DNA of 64,000 nt from Effrenium voratum (GCA_963377175.1 CAUJNA010001524.1:124001-188000); one strand, 5' to 3'. Shown: positions 1-10,693, counted from the first letter of the stretch. Notes: generated from the letters alone by a model not told the origin. Numbers and translations are program-made.

Positions 1-957
1 CTTCTGCTTCCTTCTCCTTGGAAAACTTTCTCGGGGTCTCCATTTTTGAATTGGGTCGGGCTTGGGGTGGGAAGGTGGGCAAAACCTGGATTCAGCTTTC
101 TTCTTCACTTTTTCACGTTCGCCACCGTTGGAAGGACCATTTTGAGAGTGTCAGCACTTTAAATGGACCCAGCAAACTAGCGACCCGTCAGGTTCTTCTG
201 CCACTCAAAAGTCGAGACTTCGATGCGTTTGGCGGCTTTGTTTGAGGGTGCACCCATTTTTTGGGTGGTGTAACGGGACACTGCAAGGAAAACACTTCTT
301 TTGCGGGGGTTCCGATTCCTGCTTTGAGCCGTACCCGTATTTTCAAAAGCTCCACGTCTAACCCAAAGACGAGGTTCAGGCTTCTGAAAATCGCTCACTC
401 GGTTCCTTAGTCCGAGTCCTCGGCCTTCCAGGCCAGAGTTCGGTGAACGTAGGCACACGTCCGACGTCGCTTTTGGTTTACTCAGGCCTGTTACTTGCCC
501 ACAGCTGGCGGGGATTGTGCCGACTTTCACCCAGTCTCATCATCCCTGTGCATTGTGGGACTGAGGAGCGGTGGTAACTTTTGGTACCACAGGTCTTGTT
601 CGTAGCCTTGAGGTACTTAACGTGTTTAGCGATTTGGTCTAGGCAGGACTTCATCCCTCAGGCCAGGAAGGCAGCTACCAGGTGCCTTTTTTTTAACCCT
701 TGCAACCATGGTTGCCTACAATTCAGCTTCTAAGTAGATCGTTTTCCCTGCTTGCTCTTGGTTTTCACTTTTTCTCCTTGTAGGCTTTGAGCAATTTGGG
801 GTAAGACCAGGCCCTGGTACCTTGCCTAACAAGAGACAAGCAAACACCGTGGCCTAAATTAAGAGAGAGCCCATGTTCCGAAGCCCAAACAGGGCACAAA
901 CTAGTGGATTGTCTGTGTGTCGAACGGCTATGAATTTGAATGGGACAACCTCCAAAG
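1..957. other. no gene seen; non-coding
   Basis: No frame here combines GC-rich coding-like composition with splice sites. Short ORFs on both strands overlap each other and look fortuitous. A palindrome around positions 700-716 (gcaaccatggttgc) matches the centre of the family-C small elements found elsewhere in this window, so a decayed copy may lie there. Confidence 0.5.
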
Positions 958-1125
958 ATGACTGGTTGGCCCAATTCCGCATGGAAAGTCCGTTCAAGGG
1001 TTGCCGATTTAAAGTCAGAGCCAAATGGGAGTGGCTCAAAATTAAACAGGAGGGGTTACGCAGGTTTTGGTCCATGTTCCCACTTACCAGGGTTCCAGTT
1101 TCGTACCGGTTTTTTGAGCACAGCC
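958..1125 (-). repeat. family-A terminal-inverted-repeat element, extended copy
   Basis: Positions 1031-1125 begin with GTGGCTCAAAA and end with TTTTTTGAGCACAGCC, which are inverted versions of one another. The stretch 958-1125 reads as the reverse complement of 54705-54882 with scattered mismatches. Shorter relatives occur at 1267-1333, 24997-25095, 27146-27213, 33171-33215 and 37025-37097. Short length, terminal inverted repeats and the absence of coding capacity suggest a MITE-like non-autonomous element. No transposase is visible. Confidence 0.6.
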
Positions 1126-1266
1126 AAATGGGTGAGCCTTTTGCCCGCGGTTTTGGTTTCAGCGTAACGGTTAGCTGGGACAGTCTCAGACCTAACCGCA
1201 CCACCAAATCCCCCGGCCCACCCAGCCGTCCCGCGGTGAACCTAACGTGCGGTGGTTTCAAACCAG

Positions 1267-1333
1267 GCTGCGGGTCACAAATAGGTACCCAAATTGTAAC
1301 CCTGGTAAATGGAACCAAGGACTAAAACCTGTG
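1267..1333 (+). repeat. family-A element, partial copy in inverted orientation
   Basis: The stretch contains ggtaccc, cctggtaaatggaacc and ggactaaaacctg in the order of the other family-A copies. It is inverted relative to the copy that ends at 1125, so the two together form an imperfect inverted pair. Confidence 0.5.
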
Positions 1334-1407
1334 GTCCCCCTGGTGGTCTAATTTTACCCCATACCCAAATGTGCGAGCCTTTCGCCCGCGGTTTTGGTGT
1401 CAACTAG

Positions 1408-1505
1408 GCTCTGGCTGGACTACAACCCCCACACGCCCAACTGGGGCTCCTGCATCTCCTACGGCTTGCCCCCGATGCATCTCTGCTGGCACAACCGCTG
1501 GCGGG
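1408..1505 (+). CDS. putative internal exon, unknown protein
   Basis: After an acceptor-like AG at 1406-1407, one frame reads WLDYNPHTPNWGSCISYGLP and continues into an HLCWHNRWREE-like tail. It is rich in Trp, Cys, His and Pro. The stretch is clearly more GC-rich than its flanks, and the frame is entered with one leading base (phase 2). The 3' limit is uncertain. Possible donors of the GC or GA type, as used by the LHC gene in this window, lie at about 1500-1506. I recognise no family. The upstream flank is a family-A repeat, which fits an intron. It could be the first visible exon of a gene that continues rightwards. Confidence 0.5.
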
Positions 1506-1747
1506 AGGAGCCGAGAATTTGTTGCAATCATTTTTGCTTTGTGCGTGTGTGGGCTGTTCACTCCTTAGTTGTTTTTGTTTTCCTCCTCTTTTTTCCCAAT
1601 CATTTTTGGTTTACGGGTCCTCTTTGTTCTTTTTGTGTTTGGGCTGTTTGAACGCACAATCCTTAGTCTTGATGCCAGATGATACAGGTTTCCTTTGTAG
1701 TGTCATTTTCGTTCTTGGGTTCCAAAAGGGCAACTGAGAGAAAGGGA

Positions 1748-1936
1748 TGGCGGACCGCTTTTGCGACTTTTGGTTATGAGTTTGCGGACTGGTTGGCTGA
1801 AGCTCTAAAAACAAGTCCGCAGGACATGCGTCACGTGGTCAGCGACTTCGCGCGGTACTTGCATAGCGACTACATCCAGGCAGGATCTGAGGTCCTTAGA
1901 GGTGCATGGTCAGAGCATTTATTTACTTGCATCTAG
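1748..1936 (+). CDS. possible coding segment, unknown
   Basis: An open frame ends at a stop at 1936. Its last 60 or so codons include YEFADWLAEALKTSPQDMRH and then HVVSDFARYLHSDYIQAG, which is balanced amphipathic sequence rather than low complexity. It could be a terminal exon or a fragment of a decayed element. No start codon or acceptor is decisive, and I recognise no domain. Confidence 0.35.
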   Translation, partial: WRTAFATFGYEFADWLAEALKTSPQDMRHVVSDFARYLHSDYIQAGSEVLRGAWSEHLFTCI

Positions 1937-3014
1937 GTCCCCGAGTAGTGCCCTTTTACCCTTTTTTGGGGGAGGGTTCCCCTACTAAAATAGACTAAAG
2001 GGTGCCCTTATTCTAACCTTTCTGCTAGAGGACCTAGGCATGGTTTTGAAGAATGGGGGTTTTCCTTGGCCACTTTCTGTGATGAGGAAGCCACCTCCAA
2101 AAGTATTAAGGCAGTCCTGGGAAGTTGTGTTGTCCCCCAACTATGGTTACTTTGGCCTTGTAGGAGTAAGGAACTTAGACAGCCAACCATAACGTTATGG
2201 CACTGACACTACTCTGCATGCCAAACAAAGGGAAGATCAGGCTTAGAGGTTACCCCCCTTTGGGGGGAGACCTCTGTTTGGGTTTCTTCCGCGAATCTGC
2301 AGGGAACTATCAGCTGTTGGAGGATGGTTCACGTTTCCACCAGCTGCACACTGCTTCTCTCACTTCTGCCATTTTTAGGACCCTTCTGTTTTAAGCTTGT
2401 CCTTTTGGGGCGTTTCTCAGTCTTTGCGGGAAGCACACAATTTCCGAATTCCCCTCGTGTCTTTTGTAAGGCACGGGTCGAACCATACAGAGATTGCACC
2501 CAGACAATGCAGATGACATCGATGATATGGCCCATGCCCAAATGGCAAGCCGTTTGGTTCAGCAAGGATTCTAGCAAGCTGAGTGGAACTTGCAACCAGG
2601 GGCTGGCTCTAAGACTGATACAACCTGTTGGTTTACTTCTGAATGTTTAAAGGGTCTGACTCCAACTCAGACAAATACTCACTTGGATGGGAGTATGCAA
2701 ACTACGACATACATGCTTACATCTATTTGAGGATAGCTGTCTCGTGTGGTTTGTTTTCGAAGCAAAACCGGTTCGGGGAATCTCGTCCTGGAGGCCGTGA
2801 GAATTCCGTTGGGGGGGAGTCTCGTCTTGGAGCTCCGAATCGATTTGTTCGTTTGCCAAGTGAAGGCCTCTCTTTCTCATGTCCAAACCCTGATGTTCTG
2901 AGCATCAAAAAATCGGTGGCAACTGGATTTCCATCCCCAACATGGGATCGCCACATGTTTTCTGCCACCCATGGCCAGTTCTCCAAGCAGATTTTTTCGG
3001 GTCTTCGTGCTTAG
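1937..3014. other. intron-like or intergenic, no gene seen
   Basis: This stretch has moderate GC and short overlapping ORFs on both strands. A frame at 2643-3014 is open, but its sequence (two GESR-type repeats, Arg- and Gly-rich) looks like translated repeat. Nothing else could be supported. Confidence 0.4.
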
Positions 3015-3105
3015 GAGGCGGTGCCCGAGAAGCAGCGGAGCTGCGCCCGGGCCTCGGACGAACCCCGACGCCCTCGGCGGCCGGGTTCGGAAATGGGACG
3101 TGCCG
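3015..3105 (+). CDS. putative exon, Arg/Glu-rich
   Basis: The acceptor-like sequence cttag ends at 3014 and is followed by a GC-rich stretch. In phase 0 it reads EAVPEKQRSCARASDEPRRP and runs on with a charged tail. Flanking DNA is T-rich and has no comparable frame. The donor is not clear. No family is recognised. The two other frames are also open here, so the frame choice is an inference from charge balance. Confidence 0.4.
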
Positions 3106-4381
3106 AGTGGGCTTCGGAAATGGGAGGTGGTGGTCCGTCTTTCTTTTTTTTCATGGGAGTTCGGAGGAATGGCTCCTAGCTCCCTTTGGCATCCTTTTGC
3201 TAGGTGCCCTTCTCTCCCGCGTCCTTTTTTTGGGGTTTGGGTTCCCCTACTAAAATAGATAGAACAAAAGGTTGGTACCCTTATTCTAACCTCTCGAATC
3301 TGGAGGACCTAGGCTCACTTCCTGGACTTGAAGCTTTGGGGAAGAGCGTTTCAGGTGGCAAACTCAAAGTTTTGGCTCCTTTTCTTTTTGGGCACAGCAA
3401 CTCAGGAAGTGAGATAAACCGGTTCTATCCCCTCCAGGCGATTTCTCCCGGAAGCTCCCGGGAATCTGGAAGACTTGGTTCCATTCACGGAGCAATTGGG
3501 GGGAGCTTCCGGCGGTTTGTTTGAGGAAATTATTGTGTTATTAGGGGTGGGGCCCCTCCAATAGGGATGAATCACTAAACCCAGGGACACCCGCGTGTTA
3601 ATCAACCAGGGGTTTATGAATCCGGGGTTCCCATTAGGTCCTTGGGACAAGTATTGGTGTCACTGGAACCATATTCATTTCCCAGCCAACACCCACAAGC
3701 ATGTTTGAGTTGAACAAAGTGCCTCCCAAAGGGACAGGCTCAAAAAGGGTTCCGCGCAAGAACAGGGACACCCATCAGTGGGAATTTTGTGCTGGGGGGG
3801 AGGGGTGGGCATGGTTTTGGTGCTGTTTCTGGGGGGGGGATGGCTGGTCAGAGTTACTGGGGTCCCCTAAAAAGAGACACCCCCCAAACAAGAGACTCCC
3901 CCTCCAACATGGTGATTTCCTGTTGCTTTTCCTTTGACCCCCCCCCCCCCCCAAAGAAAAAAACACACACACACACACAATAAGCACGGGAAAAAATGCA
4001 ACAACAAACGGGTACTCCCCCAAGAAAGACAGACAGACAGACCCATATTGGACATATCTTCTTTGAAAGGTAGAACAGAAGTGCTGGTTTCTCAAGTCTT
4101 CAGTGCCGACCGGAACAGGGTTGCGACCAGGGCAATGACCGCCTTCCGCCTGTGGGTGGACATGAATCCCCACCTACGTGTCCACCAAAGGGCTTCCTAT
4201 CAAAAATCACACCCAATTGGCAAAAACGGGAGAGGGCCGTTTCTTGGTTTTCCACTACTTGTGACGATCGATTCGGTTTTTGGAGGTGTTGCAACTATTC
4301 ATTGGATCTTTTGGCTTGAAGCCGTGGGTGTCTCGAACACTGGAGACTCCTCTTTGGCGCTTTGCTGGGGCCCACTGACAG
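3106..4381. other. intron-like stretch with C and CA runs
   Basis: The stretch holds poly-G and poly-C runs and a poly-C/poly-A/CA microsatellite at about 3938-3980. Small ORFs overlap on both strands. The phrase gttcccctactaaaatag occurs near 1977 and again near 3240, so a short dispersed repeat is present. I saw no exon. Confidence 0.4.
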
Positions 4382-4473
4382 CGGCGGCCGTCGGAGCGAG
4401 GCCGCCTGCCTGGTGGCCATGCTGGACCACGTGCTCTCTTGGGAGGCGCGCTCCAAGGGCTTCGGTTCAAACC
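4382..4473 (+). CDS. putative exon, unknown
   Basis: A GC-rich stretch follows an AG at 4380-4381. One frame reads AACLVAMLDHVLSWEARSKG before a stop shortly after 4470. The hydrophobic/acidic alternation suggests a helix. A second possible acceptor lies at 4399-4400. GC-type donors are available near 4445, so the exon may be shorter than given. Homology is not recognised. The next stretch downstream is a GGCTGGGT tandem repeat, as expected of intron sequence here. Confidence 0.45.
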
Positions 4474-4494
4474 GCTAGGTCCGAGGGAAATGGG

Positions 4495-4620
4495 ATCGCT
4501 GCGTTGGTGGCTGGGTGGGTTGGCTGGGTGGGTGGCTGGGTGGATGGGTTGGGTGGCTGGGTGGCTGGGTGGTTGGGGTTGGTTCCTTTGGGTGGGGTTT
4601 GGTTGGGTTTGGTTGGGTCT
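4495..4620 (+). repeat. GGCTGGGTGGGT-type tandem repeat
   Basis: About 125 bp of ggctgggtggg and gttgggt units of 4 to 8 bp. It is G-rich on the plus strand and could form G-quadruplexes. The open frames across it are only translated repeat (Trp, Gly and Val). Confidence 0.85.
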
Positions 4621-5195
4621 GGCTGCTTGGCACGCCGCAGGTCACAACCTTGGACAGAGGATCGCAGGGTGCTCAGCGGTAGTTGAGGCTTCAGAGGCGT
4701 GTCTTGTGGACAGCCGCAGAAATCGATTTGGGTCTCCTCCAGTTTTTTTTTTGGGGGGGGGGATAAGGCAAAATATGACAAAGTCGTGCTGAACATTTAT
4801 GGTTTTTGGTGTGTTCTGGGGTTGGGGCCGGGTCCAAGTTGTGGCATCGGCAGGCAAAAGGCTTCCCTTCTATCTTTACGTTTCGGTTTTTCTAGTACAG
4901 AGGTTAACTCTTCTGGCACCTGCGAAATCGGTGCCGGATGGTCCGGCTGCTTCCTTATGCCGGGGCCAGCAAAAAACAGTTTGCTGATATTATCTCCCTT
5001 GGTGGTTTTCCATATCCCCGAGTAAGGCGACTTCCCTTGGGCCGGGTGAGTTTCCATAATCTTTCCTCGTGGCCGCTGGGCCATCGCGAATTCCACTTGC
5101 GTTGGCCTTGGCTTCAAGGCTATGACATATCCATCGCACTCGGCCGAGCCCGGCAATCATGTGTGCGTGCGTGCACGAGTATGTATGCATTACTG

Positions 5196-5277
5196 AACAC
5201 ACACACACACACATAAATAAAGAAATAACAATATATATATATATATACATATTCATATATATAAATACACACACACA
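5196..5277 (+). repeat. CA / TA microsatellite cluster
   Basis: Runs of (CA)n, (TA)n and (CA)n are separated by short AT-rich spacers. Confidence 0.9.
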
Positions 5278-5350
5278 TCTAGACATGTACATTCATAAAA
5301 GGACACATCTGTATTCATCATCTCCCCCGGCTACACCATTCTCCCCCGCC

Positions 5351-5569
5351 ATGATGCTCCCGGCACAGCTCTCCGTGCGATCGCCGCCGCAACCCGCGGC
5401 CCCCACCGCGCCGCGGCTCCGCGCGCCGCGGCTCCGCGCGCCGGGCGGCGCGGCCCGCGGCGCGGCGCTCGCGGCCGTGCCTTTGGGTGCGGCGCTGGGG
5501 CGGCGCGTGGCGCGCCGGGCGGAGGCATGTTGTGATACCAAGGAACCTTGCTGGAGATGCAGGGCATGA
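5351..5569 (+). CDS. putative exon encoding a plastid transit-peptide-like segment
   Basis: A strongly GC-rich island whose plus frame reads MMLPAQLSVRSPPQPAAPTA, followed by repeated RLRAP units, an Ala-rich stretch and RRVARRAEA before a stop at 5567-5569. Very high Ala, Arg, Pro and Ser content with almost no acidic residues is typical of the transit region of dinoflagellate plastid preproteins. The RRAEA end resembles a processing region. It may be an upstream exon of the LHC gene whose first recognised exon begins at 15829, with the LINE inserted between them. That link is inference. No hydrophobic signal peptide is visible in this exon, so one would have to lie upstream. The DNA itself contains a CGCGGCTCCGCGCGC direct repeat. 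Confidence 0.45.
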   Translation: MMLPAQLSVRSPPQPAAPTAPRLRAPRLRAPGGAARGAALAAVPLGAALGRRVARRAEACCDTKEPCWRCRA

Positions 5570-5659
5570 AGAATGAACCCAACAAGAACCATCCAACGGC
5601 TCATTCCCACATTCCCTACCTATTGCAACCTCCAGGAACCTCCTTTTAAGGTGACAAAG

Positions 5660-5835
5660 TATGGGCGTGCCCAGAAGGCGGAGCCGAAGGCGGAGGCGAA
5701 GGCGGAGGCGAAGACGGAGAAGGTGGAGCCGTCCCAAGAGTCCGAAGAGTCCGAGGCGTCCGAGGCGGAGACGGCCATTGAAAAGCGGGAGGCGGGAAGC
5801 GAACGGAATCCTCAGATTGGTGGCCTGGTCCACTG
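5660..5835 (+). CDS. possible low-complexity Lys/Ala/Glu coding segment
   Basis: A purine-rich stretch of ggcggaggcgaa units. In one plus frame it reads AEPKAEAKAEAKTEKVEP and then an SEESEASEAE acidic tract. The other plus frame would be poly-Arg. It may be a disordered protein region or a non-coding purine repeat. The KAE frame is the more protein-like. Confidence 0.3.
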
Positions 5836-6417
5836 GTTTAGGCTCAGGGGCTTAGGGTTAGGGGCAATTTTTTTACTACCCGTCCAGAACCCCAGAACCC
5901 CATTCTACTTATTTAGACCCTGATGTTAGGGTTCGGGGGGGAAATGAGGAAATGACAATTGATTTCTAGACGGACAGGGCCGTATTTTTTTTTTGGGCCT
6001 TTCGGCCACGGGGCGTTGAACCAGGAGTCGGGTCTCTGTTACTGCAACTCTTTAGGTCTAGGCTCTGCAGGGTATAGCCTTGATAGGACTATACCCCAGA
6101 TGTGGGGCGTATACAATGATTGCCGTGGAGGTTGGGTTTGAAGGGTCCAGCTTATCCATCGGATTCCTTTGATTGCCTTAAGTCTTCTTCTGCTTGAACC
6201 CAAACAGTGGTCTTTGGTTTCCCCTTTCACCGCCCTCGAAAACGGACGCCTCCAGAACCGTATGAGTCGAAGCTAGGGACCTCATCCAAGAACCTCACTT
6301 TCTCCTTTTGGGGTCCTTTTCAATCTCAAACCCCCCCCCAAAAAAAAAATAAATAAAATAAAATATCATTTCGGCCTCCCAACGCTCGCCCATTTTTGGC
6401 CGGCTCGGGGCTTGCAG
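5836..6417. other. no gene seen
   Basis: The stretch has T- and A-runs, and two short ttagggttaggg / gttagggttcggggg phrases near 5850 and 5925 that only loosely recall telomere repeats. I saw no exon. Confidence 0.4.
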
Positions 6418-6475
6418 GCGGAGCCCGCGGAGATGGAGAAGGCGCGAAAACACCCCCCCGACCCGAGTTCGCGTG
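6418..6475 (+). CDS. possible short exon
   Basis: The acceptor cttgcag ends at 6417 and is followed in phase 0 by AEPAEMEKARK. A GC-type donor is available after the EK codons at about 6441. The piece is too short for any family assignment. It is listed because acceptor, frame and base composition agree. Confidence 0.3.
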
Positions 6476-6530
6476 GGCGTCGCGTGCGCGTCGAGTTCGC
6501 GTCGGCTTTCGCGTTTGGGGGGCGTTGGGG

Positions 6531-6594
6531 GTCTCGGGTTGGAGATTTGGGGGTCTGGGGGTTCGGGGGTTTGGGGGTCTGGGGGTTGGGCTTT
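6531..6594 (+). repeat. G-rich tract with quadruplex potential
   Basis: A series of GGGGG runs separated by tttg or tctg (gggggtctgggggttcgggg and similar). At least six runs of four or more G lie within about 60 bp. Confidence 0.7.
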
Positions 6595-6889
6595 TCTGGA
6601 CTTGGTCGCCTGATTGGAACGGCTTGGACCAAGCCAAGAAACAAGATCGCATAGGTAGAGGAATGTCCTTTTCCTTGTTTTTGGTTCCCTTCAACAACAA
6701 CAATAGAACACACACACACAGACAAAGAAAAGCCAAAACACTAGAACATCTAGAAGCAATCAGACTCACCCGGAGAAAGCACTAGAACAGCACGTAACAA
6801 CTAGAAGCAAGTAAAAACAACCAGACCTATCAATCAAGTAGAAAACAATCTAGAAACAACCAGGATCATCCTAACCTACTCAGAAGTCG

Positions 6890-7031
6890 AGTACCGCGGC
6901 AGGCGCCGAAGCTGCGGGTGAAGCGAGAGGTCTTCGACCCCAAAGGGGAGGTTGGGGCCGTGGCGTCTCGGCTCACGAGTTGGCGGCACGGGCTTTGGGG
7001 CCACTCGATCGAAGGAATTCGTTCGGTCTTA
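6890..7031 (+). CDS. putative exon, unknown
   Basis: A frame running to a stop at about 7031 contains KLRVKREVFDPKGEVGAVAS and then SRLTSWRHGLWGHSIEGI. It is mixed, non-repetitive and protein-like. It sits between an A-rich repeat-like stretch (lagging caaccag/ctagaa phrases, 6720-6870) and the large hairpin element. The acceptor is not decisive. The stop could make this a 3' exon. No family is recognised. Confidence 0.4.
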
Positions 7032-7182
7032 TGACTAGCTAGTGGTTGGAAGGGGCCAAAAAAAACCAACTACCAAGTTCCTTTGTCTTCTTCTTCCCTT
7101 TTTTCTTTTTCGCCCCTTACCAATTGAGGCCCAAACCCCGGGGTTGTTCCGAAGAATCAACATCAAGAAACAAGCGAACAAG

Positions 7183-7543
7183 CCCCCGTATGCGTTTCGA
7201 CCCATTATTTACGGTGTTTTGAGCGCATGACATACCCACAGACCCCATGCCATTTCATGGAACGCGTGCGGACTTACACCGCGGAAGTCCGTGTGAATCA
7301 GCATGAACACAAGTGACCGGGATCTGCTGCAATGTCTGACCAGATCATTTCTTCAATCTTGCAATTACAGTGGGATTTGAATGAGTGTTGAACATTGCAG
7401 CAGATCCCGGTCACTTGTGTTCATGCTGATTCACACGGACTTCCGCGGTGTAAGTCCGCACGCGTTCCATGAAGTGGCATGAGGTCTGTTGGTATGTCAT
7501 GCGCTCAAAACACTGTAAATAATGGGTCGAAACGCATACGGGG
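7183..7543. repeat. large near-perfect inverted repeat (hairpin element)
   Basis: The left arm (about 7183-7334) and right arm (about 7392-7543) are reverse complements over roughly 150 bp with only a handful of mismatches. They enclose a loop of about 57 bp. The inner ends read gatctgctgcaatgt and aacattgcagcagatc. The outer ends read ccccgtatgcgtttcgaccc and its complement. Similarity weakens outward towards about 7160 and 7563. It carries no convincing ORF. The structure resembles a foldback or MITE element. A transcript across it would form a long double-stranded stem. Confidence 0.9.
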
Positions 7544-7568
7544 ACTTGGCTAGTCGTTTGTTGACATT

Positions 7569-7696
7569 CAGGGATTCCGGGGCAGGAAGTTCCTGTCAAT
7601 GAACGTTATCATATTGCCCACCCCACCCACCCACCCCCAAACAAAGGGATTGCGGGCCAGGAAGTTCCTGTCAATGAACGTTATCATATTGCCCCA
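7569..7696 (+). repeat. two-copy direct repeat next to the hairpin
   Basis: The phrase caggaagttcctgtcaatga, followed by acgttatcatattgccc, appears at about 7580-7619 and again at about 7657-7696. The copies are separated by a CCCACCCA tract. Each copy contains a palindromic aggaagttcct core. A relation to insertion of the adjacent foldback element is possible but unproven. Confidence 0.85.
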
Positions 7697-8273
7697 CCCC
7701 ACCCCCCCCAGCACAGCTTAAGCTGTTGTGATTGCTGGAGCCGAGAGCACCTGGGCGTGATGCGGTCTCTCGGAGAAATCCGGGGTTTGCTCCCCAATTG
7801 AGAAAATCATTACGGCAATTGGTAGTTGGAAAAAAGGAGCTTTGGTCACCAAAATCTTTTCTCCTGTCACGACTTCATTCCCCTGGTTGGTTAGGGAGCC
7901 TTGGAAAGCTCGGAGCTTTCCAAGTTTCCCTGTTCGCCGGACTGGGAGCTGGCGATCGGAAGCCCACCTGTTGCCACCTTTGGCATGTTTACCAACATCA
8001 ACTCACTTCTCACTTGGCAAAGCACTTACTTCCCGTTCGGACATTCCTGTCCAATCGTGCAAGACCTACCTACAACCCCTTTGCCACCGACACGACATGA
8101 GTCAATGATCAGCACCTGTTTCAGTAGGTGGTTCTACTGCCTGGTTTAGTGGAGAGTACAGTATTCTCCCTATGCAGAACCAAAAGACACTGTGCGAAAC
8201 GGGCGCTGCCTAAATGGTTTCCTTCGGTCGATCTTCCTAAATACCGATTAAAATACCTACCCGCCGCCAATTG
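7697..8273. other. no gene seen
   Basis: Three overlapping plus-strand ORFs (7732-8149) are all open, but their composition is unremarkable and no frame is favoured. A possible transcribed unit cannot be excluded. Confidence 0.35.
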
Positions 8274-8368
8274 CTACTTAAAGGTGGCAAGGTTACAACC
8301 CCACTTAGGAGACTAATCACCATAGTAAGTGGGTTGCAACCATGGTTGCCAACCACTTACCTAACACG
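8274..8368 (-). repeat. family-C small element
   Basis: The stretch contains cccacttaggagact, a gcaaccatggttgc palindrome and accacttacctaa. These are the landmarks of the copies at 15064-15190, 22089-22214 and 25560-25675. The ends are degenerate. Confidence 0.5.
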
Positions 8369-8540
8369 AATGGTCCAATCAACACGTGGCTGGGCAAGCA
8401 TTTGGCCGTGTCCGAAGCAGTTCCCAAGGGGTTCTCGGCTTGTTGTAAGCCATGATTGTGTGTTTCCCTCTAAACCTCCGGCTGCTTCTGCTTTGGGCTT
8501 CCCATTGACGCTGTCCAGTTTGTGCTTGATTTTGGCAACG

Positions 8541-8574
8541 CACACACACACACAAACGCACACACACACACACA
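8541..8574 (+). repeat. CA microsatellite downstream of the LINE
   Basis: (CA)n interrupted by one aaacg. On the LINE's coding strand it is a GT-rich tract about 110 bp past the last ORF's stop, so it may mark the 3' end of the element. That is inference. Confidence 0.8.
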
Positions 8575-8684
8575 CCCCTTTTTCCTGGGGCAAGTGAAAC
8601 AACTCTTTCGACTCTTTCGACTGGTTGCACGTGCTCGGCATTGCAGAACACGTCCAGGCCCTAGATTGAACAGTGCGTACGACA

Positions 8685-10502
8685 CTACCGGAACCAGCGG
8701 TGGAGACCGTGCTCGACACCATCACCGTGAATTACCATACATGCAATACGTTCTGCCACTTTGAAGCGATTCACCTCGTTGCCGGCGCGCTGCACTGCGC
8801 CTGAAGGGGACTGCTGACGGACCCACTGCTCGACCTGGGCTCTGCGAGCCTCCTTCCACCGCCAGGCAACACAACGCGTCCACATGTGCACGGATTCGGA
8901 TGCGGGCCGAGCAAACGCTACCTGCAGGCTGACGCCTTGGCTTGCCAAAACTTGTTTAAAGACTTGGAGAAACCAACGCATACGGACCTTAAAGGGCACA
9001 GGCACCAAACGGTGGGTACTAGTCTGGCCCGGCAACTGCCACTGATCCCGGCCGGCCTGCCGGACCGGTCCCATAGTGCCAGTGGCCATTTGAAAGTCTG
9101 CCAACAACTGGAGCGTGCTACACCACTGCGGCTCTTGCTGAGGGTCGAGCGTGCCAGGCCACCAGTTCACAATTGCCTGCACGACGTCGTGTCCGAGACG
9201 CTGCCACACTTTGTGCGGCGGCTGGGCCACCTGGGTCGGAATAACCATGACTGCTGTAGGCTGGGTGATGGACCCGACCGGAGGTGCCATAGGAGCCCGG
9301 GTTCCTGCTTGGACCTGGGAACGCATGGCAATTTCACCCACTTTAAGCTGAACTTCCTGCACACAAGCTGTGATACGGCGAGCTGAGCGCAGGTTAGCTG
9401 TCAACTGGTCGCGTAAAGACAGTGCATGGGCGGGGCGATTTCGGTTAGACCACCCAGCCTGCGCATCAACCTGGGCATTGAGCGTGCGTGCCCACTCACT
9501 AAGGGGCCCTTCATCATCCTGTGCGGTGAGATGGGCTGCCACTTTATGAATAGACACATGGAGGTCCCGGGAGGCGAGAAGTTGGACGGCACTGTCAACG
9601 CGGTCCCACAAGTCATGATCAGAGCAGTTAATGGCACGTTGCCATTTGCGGTGCACAATGTCATGAGTCTTGGTGACGACTCCTTTGTTGTCGCACCAGA
9701 TGCGCACCGACACGGACCAGGCTACGGCATAGTTGAGAGCACACAGAACCGCAAATATCTCGCCCCGGCAGGCTGTCTGCAGGACTCCTGGAACCCAACC
9801 ACCCCCTATAGCAGCACTGCTAGGGCTGTCACTGTAATCACGAGCGAGGCGGGCTGCCCACGAAGCGAGGCGTGTAGCCGACTCGGCTGGGCTTAAACAC
9901 GCTCCGTCAGTAAACACATCACACACTGGACCCAGTGGGCAGACGGGCTCAAGGACGGCAGAGGTATCAGGGACAGCTAACAAGTACTGCAGAAACTCGG
10001 TCCGACCTCTAGGCTCTTGGGTCCACCCATGGCAGACCAGGCACGGCGGCAACGAGTCTACAAGGTCAAGGACATCAGCCGGGCAGTCTGTGCGGGCTGA
10101 TGCAAAGTGAGGACACTCCCACAACCGGTGCATGAGATTATCCTGCTGGCCACACCAAGTACACTGCGGTCCTAGGTCCGCAGCCACATGCTGAAGGGCA
10201 TCGTTCGTGTAAAAGGTCCCATTATGCACTACCCGCATGAGAGATTGCTGGCTTTCACTCCGAGACTTCATAAGACGGAGCGACTCGGGCACGTCCACGG
10301 TTCCCAGGCCCTCGAAGTGTCGGCGGTGCTGCACAATGGCCCCAAGCGCTTGCTGCCAGGCGCGAAGCAGCCGGAATTTAACCGCTTGAGCAGCGTCGGA
10401 CACGAGGCTGAAACCCCCAAGGTTGTCATGCACTTTGCCTTGCCCGTCCACTGAAAGGCCTAGCCAATGCAGCCGTTCCAACAGCACACCTACCGGACCC
10501 AC
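8685..10502 (-). pseudogene. LINE ORF2 C-terminal part: zinc finger and RNase H
   Basis: A frame of 605 codons. A C114-x2-C117-x7-H125-x4-C130 finger follows the thumb-like region. RNase H spans about residues 193-350, with the catalytic set visible: D199 in FTDG, E248 in RGEIF, D271 in WCDN and D346 in NAQVDAQA. RNase H removes the RNA strand during target-primed reverse transcription. The tail (residues 350-605) has no recognised domain. The first residues are not a true start: the sequence continues in another frame from the upstream segment, which shows a frameshift near 10500. Confidence 0.85.
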
Positions 10503-10693
10503 AGGGTAATGACGCGCGTCAGCGAGGCTGCAGCTCCCAAGGCGATCTCAGCACGATGGAACTCACCCTCAGACCGAAAGTCTCGCACCGCCTCCCAAAT
10601 TGCTGCAAAGCCAGGATCGGTGCCCGGAGCTTCAAGCAAGCCTATGTGAATTAAGGGACTAGCACCAGGCTTATTTTCCCCTAACCCTTTCAT
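10495..10693 (-). pseudogene. LINE ORF2 linking segment in shifted frame
   Basis: About 65 codons join the end of the reverse-transcriptase frame at 10690 to the RNase H frame starting near 10502 (for example PLIHIGLLEAPGTDPGFAAI). Both neighbours end or begin within a few bases of it in different frames. Two single-base indels are the simplest explanation. Confidence 0.7.

Noticed and set aside
4463..4482. cttcggttcaaaccgc resembles a tRNA T-arm
   Set aside because: It lies at the end of an exon candidate, and no other tRNA arms can be folded around it.
5848..5940. Telomere-like ttagggttaggg and gttaggg phrases
   Set aside because: Only two or three degenerate units, so no array.
8886..9896. 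Plus-strand ORFs of up to 166 codons across the LINE
   Set aside because: Shadows of the RNase H and RT frames on the minus strand.
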